Under the pieces are notes generated by a model. That model made no database searches. It was not told the DNA's origin and saw nothing but the letters and a program-made list of their open reading frames with translations. DNA of 64,000 bases from Glutamicibacter arilaitensis Re117. GTDB taxonomy: Bacteria > Actinomycetota > Actinomycetes > Actinomycetales > Micrococcaceae. This document shows positions 7,578-14,436 of the stretch, piece by piece (position 1 is the stretch's first letter; each line of letters starts with the position of its first letter). Position numbers and translations under genes: made by a program. The stretch spans positions 2,852,001-2,916,000 of the forward strand of contig NC_014550.1 of the NCBI RefSeq assembly GCF_000197735.1. The letters are read 5' to 3'.

Positions 7578-9901
7578 GTCCACACCAAGTTGTAGGTTCC
7601 TGCCAGCACGGCCGCCGTCATTGCGGCCGTGCCAAGCAGGACTCCGGTGCCCAGCACCAGCGCATCACGCCAGCTGAAGGTTGCAGTGCGAATCCAAGTG
7701 CGCTTGGCAGTACCAAATCCCTTGGCTTCCATGGTGGTTGCCAGCCGTCCGGCACGGCGAATCGCCTGCACCAGCAACGCCAGCACCTGACCCAAGCTTG
7801 CCTTCAGCCGCTGGCCCAAGGTGCCAAAGTTCCCCACACCGCGAGCACGCCGTGCCAAAGTCAGCGTGGTGAATTCTTCGACCATCAGCCCCAGCAACCG
7901 CATTCCCGCCAGCGCGCCGAGCACGAAGCGATGCGGCACCTTCAACTGCTGGGACAGCGCCCCGCCCAGATCGCTGGGATTCGTGGTGGCCAGCAGCAAA
8001 ATACACGGAATAGCCAGCGCGAACGCACGCAGCCCGGTAGCAATACCACCGGCAACCGAACCTTCGGTAATGCTGAAGGCCCCGAATTGCGCGTAGACCA
8101 TGCCGCTGTCCTGCCCCACCAGGGCAATGCCCCATGCGGCAAAGACTCCGGCCAGTAGCAGCGGCCAGGCCCGCTTGAGGAATTTGACCGGGCCTATTCC
8201 TGCCAATGGGAAGAGCACCACGGTCGCAACGATAATCACCAGCGCTGAGACCCAATCCAAGGTGGTGATCAGTGGCAGCGTCGCCGCTGCCACCGCCCCG
8301 AGCTTGGCCAGCGGGTTGATCTTCGCCAACCAGCTGCGCCCGACAGGTGCATCAAGCACCGGCCCCTGGACAGGAATCTGAGTGGTGGAATTCTGTGCGG
8401 CCAACAGCAGGTCAGCTGCCTGCAGCACCTTGGCAAAATGATCATCGTGGGTGACCGCAATAATCGCAGTTCCCTGCTCCAATTCCTCAACCAGCAGCCC
8501 GGCCAGTTCGCGCCAGGTGTTCGCATCCTGCCCAAAGGTCGGCTCATCGAGGATCAGCACCTGTGGGGATGCGGCCAAGACGGTCGCCACGGACAGACGG
8601 CGCTTCTCGCCACCGGAAAGGGTGAAGGGATTCGCGTCAGCCAGCTCCTCCAGTCCCAAGCGTTCAAGCAGCACCTGTACACGCTGCTGGATCTGCTCGG
8701 GTTCGTATTTGGGCAGCTCAGCACCGCTGCGCTGGGCACGACTGGGGGCAAAGGCCAGCTCTTCGCGAACGCTCTGGGTGACGAACTGGTGTTCAGGTTC
8801 TTGGAAGACCGACCCGATCCGACCGACCAGGGCCCCTGCCTTCCATTCAAATGGCGCTTGGCCCAGCCCGTCGGCAAGCTTCTCGCTGGCAGCCAGTTCA
8901 CCGCCGGCTTTCTCCAGCAATCCGCCCAAGGTCAAGGCGAGGGTTGATTTGCCGGCACCATTTTCGCCGCGGATCACGGTGGCCGTGCCAGCCTTCACGC
9001 GCACGTCGACTGCTTGGGTGCGCGGGGCGGCGGCACTGCGTGCAGAGACCAGCTGTCGCGCTTCAAGCAGCGTTGGACCTGGCTCGTTGGCTGCAGCGGC
9101 TACCTGTGGAAGGTATCCGGGGATCCACAGCCCGGCAGCCGCCAGCTCGTTGCGCACCGTGGCGTCCGTATAGAGCTGTTGGGGGTCCAGATCATGCGCG
9201 ACTCCCCCACCAGGCTGCAGCACGATCACCCGGTCGACATGTTGCGCCCAGGCATCAAGACGATGCTCGACAATGATCAAGGTGGCCCCCGATATCCGGG
9301 CCGCGTTCAGTACCGCATCGCGCAACAGCTCGATGCTTTGCGGATCCACATTGGCAGTGGGCTCATCGAGCAGCATCACGCTTGGCTCCATGGCCAGAAT
9401 GCCGGCCAGGGCCAACCGCTGCTTCTGCCCACCAGAGAGTTCCTGGGTTCGGTGATCATGAGCCAACGCGCCCAGCCCCACCGCGTTCAACGCTTCGGGG
9501 ATGCGCTGGCGAATCACCTGCGGATCAATCCCGAGGTTCTCCGGACCAAAAGCCACATCATCAGCGACCCGGCTTTGCACCACCTGAGTTTCTGGATCCT
9601 GCTGCATCAGCCCCACCGGATGGGTGCGGCTGAAGGCATCGGACCCGTCTATGAGCAGACGCCCGGATACCTGCTCGGCCTCATCGGCTTCGAGCAATCC
9701 TGCCATGGCGTGCAACAGTGTCGATTTGCCGGCACCTGAAGGACCGACCAGCAGCACCTTTTCTCCGGGTTGGATCTGCAGATCCAACCCGGAGATCGCC
9801 GGCTGGTGCCGTTCGGTGTGCTGCCACCCGAAGCCTGTTGCGGTAATTGCCGCCCCACGCTGGGTTTTACTGTCGGCCCCGGAATTGGCAACGAAACTCA
9901 T
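7574..9901 (-). CDS. ECF transporter: two ATPase domains fused to the EcfT transmembrane component (YkoD-YkoC type)
   Basis: 775 residues in three modules. ATPase 1 (about 1-260) has Walker A GPSGAGKST (53-61), LSGGQKQRLALAG and LLDEPTANVDP. ATPase 2 (about 280-510) has GENGAGKST, LSGGEKRRLSV and LILDEPTFGQD. From about 525 a hydrophobic EcfT domain follows with the coupling motifs ARRARGVG and MEAKGFG (Lys replaces the usual Arg in the second). It forms the energising module of an energy-coupling factor importer. The start overlaps the stop of the ykoE gene by 4 nt, so both share the TPP riboswitch. The substrate is probably hydroxymethylpyrimidine or thiamine. Confidence 0.93.
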   Translation of the reverse strand: MSFVANSGADSKTQRGAAITATGFGWQHTERHQPAISGLDLQIQPGEKVLLVGPSGAGKSTLLHAMAGLLEADEAEQVSGRLLIDGSDAFSRTHPVGLMQQDPETQVVQSRVADDVAFGPENLGIDPQVIRQRIPEALNAVGLGALAHDHRTQELSGGQKQRLALAGILAMEPSVMLLDEPTANVDPQSIELLRDAVLNAARISGATLIIVEHRLDAWAQHVDRVIVLQPGGGVAHDLDPQQLYTDATVRNELAAAGLWIPGYLPQVAAAANEPGPTLLEARQLVSARSAAAPRTQAVDVRVKAGTATVIRGENGAGKSTLALTLGGLLEKAGGELAASEKLADGLGQAPFEWKAGALVGRIGSVFQEPEHQFVTQSVREELAFAPSRAQRSGAELPKYEPEQIQQRVQVLLERLGLEELADANPFTLSGGEKRRLSVATVLAASPQVLILDEPTFGQDANTWRELAGLLVEELEQGTAIIAVTHDDHFAKVLQAADLLLAAQNSTTQIPVQGPVLDAPVGRSWLAKINPLAKLGAVAAATLPLITTLDWVSALVIIVATVVLFPLAGIGPVKFLKRAWPLLLAGVFAAWGIALVGQDSGMVYAQFGAFSITEGSVAGGIATGLRAFALAIPCILLLATTNPSDLGGALSQQLKVPHRFVLGALAGMRLLGLMVEEFTTLTLARRARGVGNFGTLGQRLKASLGQVLALLVQAIRRAGRLATTMEAKGFGTAKRTWIRTATFSWRDALVLGTGVLLGTAAMTAAVLAGTYNLVWT

Positions 9902-10506
9902 TTTGAGCTTTCCAAGTGCGCACGCCGGCTGGCCAGCGCGCTCAGTGCTCCAGTCTTGGCCAGGGCACGAGTGGCCAGCCAGGACAGCAGACCGGCAACA
10001 ATCAGTCCGGAAACACCGGTGGCGATCACGTGGAAGATCTTCATCCCCGCGGTGTACTCAACGTAGTAGGCCATGATGTAGGCCTCGGAAAATCCAGCAA
10101 ACAGCCCGGAGAGCAGGCCTGCCAGCAGTGCAACGCCCAGGTTCCATTTGCGGTAGCGGAATGCGGCGAAGACCAGTTCTGCACCCAAGCCCTGGACCGC
10201 TCCGGAGATCAGCACGGTCAAGCCATAGTGCGAGCCGAGCAACGCTTCAACGACAGCGGCCAGCAACTCGCAATAGATCGCGGCTCCTGGCTTGCGGATG
10301 ATCAGCGCACCGAGCACCGCTGGGAATAGCCACATGCCGGTGAGCAGTGCGGTAGCTGGTGGGAATGCGGCAAAAGCCAGTGAGAACAGGCCATATCCGG
10401 CGCTCCATGCCCAGAAGATGACCCCTGAAGCTACTGCGATCACCGAGGCGACCACGATGTCAACTACACGCCAGCCGGTACGCTGCTTCGATACTGTTTC
10501 GTTCAT
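9898..10506 (-). CDS. ykoE: ECF transporter S component, YkoE family (thiamine/HMP-related)
   Basis: 202 residues, about six hydrophobic segments (for example VVASVIAVASGVIFWAWS, LTVLISGAVQGLGAELVFA), the size and character of YkoE-type substrate-binding membrane proteins. The ATG at 10506 has an excellent SD AGGAGG 7 nt upstream. That SD is the 3' arm of a hairpin downstream of a TPP riboswitch, which ties the gene to thiamine metabolism. It overlaps the ATPase/T fusion by 4 nt. In Bacillus, ykoFEDC is likewise under a TPP riboswitch and is predicted to import hydroxymethylpyrimidine; the exact ligand here is inferred. Confidence 0.9.
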   Translation of the reverse strand: MNETVSKQRTGWRVVDIVVASVIAVASGVIFWAWSAGYGLFSLAFAAFPPATALLTGMWLFPAVLGALIIRKPGAAIYCELLAAVVEALLGSHYGLTVLISGAVQGLGAELVFAAFRYRKWNLGVALLAGLLSGLFAGFSEAYIMAYYVEYTAGMKIFHVIATGVSGLIVAGLLSWLATRALAKTGALSALASRRAHLESSK

Positions 10507-10513
10507 TGTTAAT

Positions 10514-10530
10514 CCTCCTGTGCAAGGAGG
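10514..10530 (-). promoter_or_regulatory. SD-sequestering hairpin (expression platform of the TPP riboswitch)
   Basis: In the transcript CCUCCU (10530-10525), loop UGCAC, then AGGAGG (10519-10514), which is the ykoE Shine-Dalgarno. This perfect 6-bp stem hides the whole SD. It follows the TPP aptamer by about 50 nt, so control of translation initiation is likely. Confidence 0.75.
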
Positions 10531-10581
10531 GGAGATGGACGGAATGAGGGCATGTTCCCATGCCTATCCGCATCCGAGATG

Positions 10582-10686
10582 CTCGACTTCCTTCGCCGGT
10601 ACTAGCCGGGGCAGGTTCGAGGGTCTGCGATCTATCGCACTCTCAGCGTCTTGCGACTTTTAAAAAGTCTGACGCTCCCCTGTCGG
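10582..10686 (-). ncRNA. TPP (thiamine pyrophosphate) riboswitch
   Basis: On the minus strand the THI-box signature is present in order: an AGGGGAGC 5' part, a variable hairpin with AGACUUUUUAAAAGUC, CUGAGAG, ACCCUCGAACCUG, a short hairpin CCGGCUAGUACCGG and GAAGGAAG. The closing P1 helix can form between CCGAC at 10686-10682 and GUCG at 10587-10584. Known role: binding of TPP represses thiamine biosynthesis or transport genes. It lies upstream of ykoE and the ECF fusion. Confidence 0.92.
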
Positions 10687-10766
10687 AAAAAATACTGCTC
10701 CCCCACCATACCGCAGGTATGCTGGGCAGAGGAACGATAAGTCAAGACCTTGATCGTGAGGAAAAA

Positions 10767-11018
10767 ATGGATAAAGTGCAGAAACTTGTCACCACCGGCA
10801 TCACCGTTGGTGCAGGCATTCTCGGCGGCAAGCTAGTTGATTTCCTTTGGTTGAAGGCCACCGGCAGCAAAGCGCCACGCAAGGGCACTGACGAAGCAGC
10901 TGAAGCTTCATTCCGTAAGGCACTGGGCTTTGCCGTGGTCTCCGCTCTGGTGGCAGCGATCATGCAGACCGTTGCAGACCGCAGCGCCAACAAGGTTGTT
11001 GCCAAGTTCACTAAGTAG
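10767..11018 (+). CDS. DUF4235 family small membrane protein
   Basis: 83 residues, two hydrophobic segments (residues 8-28 and about 53-70) in a short basic protein ending VVAKFTK. Length, the GGKLVDFLWLKATG opening and the two-helix layout match the actinobacterial DUF4235 family, whose function is unknown. Start ATG 10767 is supported by GTGAGGA 6-12 nt upstream; longer in-frame forms would read through the riboswitch region. It is a single gene with its own terminator at 11039-11071. Confidence 0.85.
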   Translation: MDKVQKLVTTGITVGAGILGGKLVDFLWLKATGSKAPRKGTDEAAEASFRKALGFAVVSALVAAIMQTVADRSANKVVAKFTK

Positions 11019-11038
11019 GCATCGGCATTAAGCCATGA

Positions 11039-11071
11039 AGCGGGAGCCGCGATATTTGCGTGGCTCCCGCT
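11039..11071. terminator. Bidirectional terminator hairpin
   Basis: AGCGGGAGCC ... GGCTCCCGCT, a perfect 10-bp stem with a 13-nt loop, between the DUF4235 gene (+) and the last mrp gene (-). T-rich sequence follows on the + strand. Confidence 0.75.
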
Positions 11072-11077
11072 TTGCGT

Positions 11078-11482
11078 TTAATTCTGGTTTTCTCCGGGTT
11101 GGTCCTTGGTGATCGGAGTGGCTCCGGTTGGTGGAGTGGAATTGACCTTGTTCACGACCAGGCTCAACTCATCGGAGAAGAGTGTCTCCTTGGCCGCGTG
11201 CTTGGTACGGTAACCGGATCGGCCGATCATGTGGGCCGAAACAGGTGCGGTCAGCAGCTGCATTCCCCAGGCCAGGACCAGCACCGGGATCACCGCCCAG
11301 CTGCGCAGATGAATGGCCAGCCCGGCGAAGATCAGCAGGAAACCGAGCACCTGCGGCTTGGTCGCGGCATGCATGCGGGTGAGCATATCCGGGAAGGTCA
11401 GCAGGCCGATGCCGGCAATCAAAGACATCAGGCATCCCACGACCAGCAGTATCGCGACAAGAATATCGAGGAAGAGATCCAT
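11078..11482 (-). CDS. mnhG: Na+/H+ antiporter subunit G (MnhG/MrpG)
   Basis: 134 residues, three hydrophobic segments, with the family core GIGLLTFPDMLTRMHAATKPQVLG. Subunit G is a small membrane part of the multisubunit Mrp complex that exchanges Na+ for H+ across the cytoplasmic membrane. The ATG at 11482 overlaps the TAA of mnhF (TAATG), which decides the start against a longer open frame. The C-terminal tail of about 35 polar residues (ending TKDQPGENQN) is an extension of unknown role. Last gene of the mrp operon. Confidence 0.92.
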   Translation of the reverse strand: MDLFLDILVAILLVVGCLMSLIAGIGLLTFPDMLTRMHAATKPQVLGFLLIFAGLAIHLRSWAVIPVLVLAWGMQLLTAPVSAHMIGRSGYRTKHAAKETLFSDELSLVVNKVNSTPPTGATPITKDQPGENQN

Positions 11483-11748
11483 TAGGCGTTCCTCTGATCC
11501 GAAACGAAGCGCGAGACGGTCACAGAGCCGATGAAGCCGAGCATGCAGGCGGCCACCACGAACAACAGGTAGTCGGTGTGCTTGTGCAACACCATTTCCA
11601 GGCACAGCGCGGCGGAGATGATCAGCAACATCACGTCCAGGGCCAGCACCCGGTCAAGAATCGACGGGCCTTTGGCCACGCGGACCAGGCAAGCTACGGC
11701 CCCAAGGCACAGCATGATGCCGCAGATCCAAATGACGATGTCCATCAT
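11482..11748 (-). CDS. mnhF: Na+/H+ antiporter subunit F (MnhF/MrpF)
   Basis: 88 residues, three membrane helices, with the family segment VRVAKGPSILDRVLALDVML. It is a core small subunit of the Mrp antiporter. Start taken at ATG 11748, which follows a GGAAGGAA Shine-Dalgarno; a second ATG follows directly. It begins 2 nt after the mnhE stop (11751) and overlaps mnhG by 1 nt. Confidence 0.92.
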   Translation of the reverse strand: MMDIVIWICGIMLCLGAVACLVRVAKGPSILDRVLALDVMLLIISAALCLEMVLHKHTDYLLFVVAACMLGFIGSVTVSRFVSDQRNA

Positions 11749-11750
11749 GT

Positions 11751-12380
11751 CTATTCCTTCCTCGCAGCAAAGTCCGGTCCGCATTCATTCTTGATCGCTT
11801 CGTACTCATCCGGACTGCCGATGGCCATGATCAGCCGGCGCTCGATGTCGCGGATGGCCGCCCGGGCTTTCTCCACATCTGCCGGAGATTCAATGTCGAT
11901 GTAGTGCAGGTACAGGGTCGATGAGCTGCGGTCCACGTCGATCACGAACGAACCCGGGATCAGCGTGAGCACGTGGCCCACGGTCATCACGATCAGATCC
12001 GAGCCGGTGCGCAGCGGCACCGCGATGATGGCGCTGTGCGTCTTCTTGCCGTTGGCGATGGCCAGCTTGGCCACGTGGAAGCTGGCCACGACCACTTGGC
12101 CCATGAACCAGATGAACAGCTTCAGGCAGTACCACAGGTTGATGCGTCCGGACAGGACCACCGGCGGCAGTGGGAAGAGGTTGACGATGACCAGCGCGAT
12201 GACCGCGCCGAAGATCATGTTGCCCAGCGAGAAGTCCTGCCACAGGGCGCCCCAGACGAAGAGCAGCAACAGCAGCAGCGGCCATTCCTGCTTGAATGTC
12301 GCGCGGTGGCGCACACCGGAGGTATCCAGCGCATCATCGATACGCTGGTCGCGCGGTTCAAAATTCCTATTCGGCATCAT
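11751..12380 (-). CDS. mnhE: Na+/H+ antiporter subunit E (MnhE/MrpE)
   Basis: 209 residues. A polar N-terminal tail of about 30 residues precedes two or three helices and the MrpE core (LFPLPPVVLSGRINLWYCL, then LTLIPGSFVIDVD and YLHYIDIESP). It is a structural subunit of the Mrp antiporter. It starts 8 nt after mnhD ends, with GGAGGGAT as Shine-Dalgarno. Confidence 0.92.
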   Translation of the reverse strand: MMPNRNFEPRDQRIDDALDTSGVRHRATFKQEWPLLLLLLFVWGALWQDFSLGNMIFGAVIALVIVNLFPLPPVVLSGRINLWYCLKLFIWFMGQVVVASFHVAKLAIANGKKTHSAIIAVPLRTGSDLIVMTVGHVLTLIPGSFVIDVDRSSSTLYLHYIDIESPADVEKARAAIRDIERRLIMAIGSPDEYEAIKNECGPDFAARKE

Positions 12381-12388
12381 CCCTCCAA

Positions 12389-13990
12389 TCAGAGTGGCAA
12401 GATCGCAGTGATATAAGGTTCGCGGGCAATCAGTTCCACGGCCACGCGCTCACAGAATTCGAAGATCGGTCCGGCAAAGACGGTCAGCGCAATACCTGCA
12501 AGCACCAGCGAACCGGTGGCATAACGCATGCCCCACGGCAGGGATTCGGCTTCCAGGGACTTGGCCAGCTTCAAACCCAGGCGGGGGTTCTGCCCTCCTC
12601 CGGCCAGGGTCTCATCGGCCACCCGGGTCGCTTCGGCCACCAGCTCCTGGTTGGGAACTTCGGCATCAGCGGCACGGCGCCAGAACACACGGGCCCACAC
12701 GCGGATGATCGCCATCAAGGTCAGCAAGCTGGTGAGCAACCCGGCACCGATCACGATCCAGGTCAGCGCATCAGCCTCTTGCGCGGCCGCATGAAGCAGC
12801 CCGAACTTGCCCAGGAACCCGGAGAACGGCGGGATGCCGCCCAGGTTGATGGCCGGAATGAAGAACAACAGCGAAAGCGCCGGGGAAAGCTTGGCCAGCG
12901 AACCGAGCCGGGTGACATTCGAACTGCCGGCACGGCGTTCGATCAGCCCGGCGACCATGAACAGCGAGGTCTGCACGATGATGTGGTGGCCCACGTAGTA
13001 GACGGTCGCGGCGATGGCCAGCGGCCCGCCCACGGCCACACCGAAGATCAGGTAGCCGATGTGGCTGGTGAGCGTAAAGGAAAGCATGCGCTTGAAGTCC
13101 GTCTGCGCCAGCGCACCGAGGATACCAATGACCATGGTCAGCGCCGCCACCACCAGCAGTCCGGCGTTCACCGCACCACCCGGGAAGAGCAGGGTTTCGG
13201 TGCGGATAATCGCGTACACGCCCACCTTGGTCAGCAACCCGGCGAACACCGCGGTCACCGGGGCCGGTGCCGTCGGGTAGGAGTCCGGCAGCCACAAGGA
13301 CAGCGGGAAGACCGCGGCCTTGATGCCGAAGGCGATCAGCAGCAGCACATGCAAAATCAGCTGCGGACCCTGGCCCAGTTCGGGCAGCTTCAGCGCAAGG
13401 TCGGCCATGTTCACGGTACCGGTGGCCGCGTAGATCATCGCGATGGCCATCAAGAAGATCACCGAGGAAACTACGGACACCACCACGTAGGTGGTACCGG
13501 CGCGGATGCGTTCGGCGGTGCCGCCCAGGGTCAGCAGCACGTAGCTGGCCGTGAGCAGGATTTCGAATCCGACGTACAGGTTGAACAGGTCCGCGGCCAA
13601 GAAGGCGTTGGACACGCCGGCCAGCAGGATCAGGTAGGCCGGATGGAAAATCGAGACCGGTCCGGGCTCATCGCCGTCGGCCAGGCCCTGGCTGGTGGCG
13701 AACAGCAGCACGGCCAGCGAAACCACGGTGGAGACCAGCAGCATGAAGGAGCTGAACCCGTCGACCATCAGCGCGATGCCGAAGGGCGAGTCCCAGCCGC
13801 CGATGTGGATGGCGTAGCTTTCTCCGCCCCACACCGCGGCCATCATGCCCGCTTCGAGCACCAGGGTCAGCACGAGGATGCCGATGGTGATCAGCCGCTG
13901 GACGCGTATCTGGCGACGGGCCAGGAACGCGGCGCCTGCGCCGAAGATCGGCAGCACCACGGCCAAGGGGGCTAGGTCCAGAAAATTCAC
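12389..13990 (-). CDS. mnhD: Na+/H+ antiporter subunit D (MnhD/MrpD)
   Basis: 533 residues, about 14 membrane helices, homologous to complex I proton-channel subunits NuoM/NuoN. The conserved proton-channel regions are visible (LFNLYVGFEILLTASYVLL, FGIKAAVFPLSLWLPDSYPTAP with the functional lysine, and LTSHIGYLIFG). It is one of the two large ion-translocating subunits of the Mrp complex. It overlaps mnhC by 4 nt. Confidence 0.95.
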   Translation of the reverse strand: MNFLDLAPLAVVLPIFGAGAAFLARRQIRVQRLITIGILVLTLVLEAGMMAAVWGGESYAIHIGGWDSPFGIALMVDGFSSFMLLVSTVVSLAVLLFATSQGLADGDEPGPVSIFHPAYLILLAGVSNAFLAADLFNLYVGFEILLTASYVLLTLGGTAERIRAGTTYVVVSVVSSVIFLMAIAMIYAATGTVNMADLALKLPELGQGPQLILHVLLLIAFGIKAAVFPLSLWLPDSYPTAPAPVTAVFAGLLTKVGVYAIIRTETLLFPGGAVNAGLLVVAALTMVIGILGALAQTDFKRMLSFTLTSHIGYLIFGVAVGGPLAIAATVYYVGHHIIVQTSLFMVAGLIERRAGSSNVTRLGSLAKLSPALSLLFFIPAINLGGIPPFSGFLGKFGLLHAAAQEADALTWIVIGAGLLTSLLTLMAIIRVWARVFWRRAADAEVPNQELVAEATRVADETLAGGGQNPRLGLKLAKSLEAESLPWGMRYATGSLVLAGIALTVFAGPIFEFCERVAVELIAREPYITAILPL

Positions 13991-14436
13991 TCTTCCCCCT
14001 CTCGAACCGGGCGGCCTTCTTCATCGACGAATTCGGTCGTGTCCTCAGCCACTGGCGAGTCTTCCTCTTCGTCGTAGGCGGTCTTCTGCGAGACCTTGAT
14101 ATCTTCGGTGTCATCGGTGAACTCATCGGCGCTGGTCAAGGTCCAGGACCGGTAGATCATCGCGAGCAAGAATGCGGTCACCGCGAAGGTGATCACGATC
14201 GCGGTCAGGATCAGTGCTTGGGGCAGCGGATCGGAATACTCATCGCCGCTGAGCTGCGGGTTGTACAGCGGCGCGGCTCCGCGGCGTCCGCCACTGGTGA
14301 GGATCAGCAGGTTGATGCCGTTGCCCAGCAGCATGATGCCCAACAGCACGCGGGTCAGGGTGCGTTCAAGCACCAGATAGAAGCCGGCGGCCAGCAACAC
14401 GCCGGTGATTACCAGAAAGGTGATGTTCACGCTCAT
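13987..14436 (-). CDS. mnhC: Na+/H+ antiporter subunit C (MnhC/MrpC)
   Basis: 149 residues, three helices, similar to NuoK (VLLGIMLLGNGINLLIL, ALILTAIVITFAVTAFLLA). The C-terminal ~40 residues are strongly acidic (many Glu/Asp), longer than in many homologues. It overlaps both neighbours with ATGA junctions, which points to translational coupling within the operon. Confidence 0.93.
   Translation of the reverse strand: MSVNITFLVITGVLLAAGFYLVLERTLTRVLLGIMLLGNGINLLILTSGGRRGAAPLYNPQLSGDEYSDPLPQALILTAIVITFAVTAFLLAMIYRSWTLTSADEFTDDTEDIKVSQKTAYDEEEDSPVAEDTTEFVDEEGRPVREGEE

Noticed and set aside
12296..13975. 559-codon open frame antisense to the mnhD/mnhE genes, and similar long antisense frames at 5288-6466, 16173-17399, 21385-22974 and 29208-31496
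   Set aside because: They are shadows of real genes on the other strand: composition is dominated by Gly/Gln/His/Arg runs from codon bias, there is no SD and no family motif.
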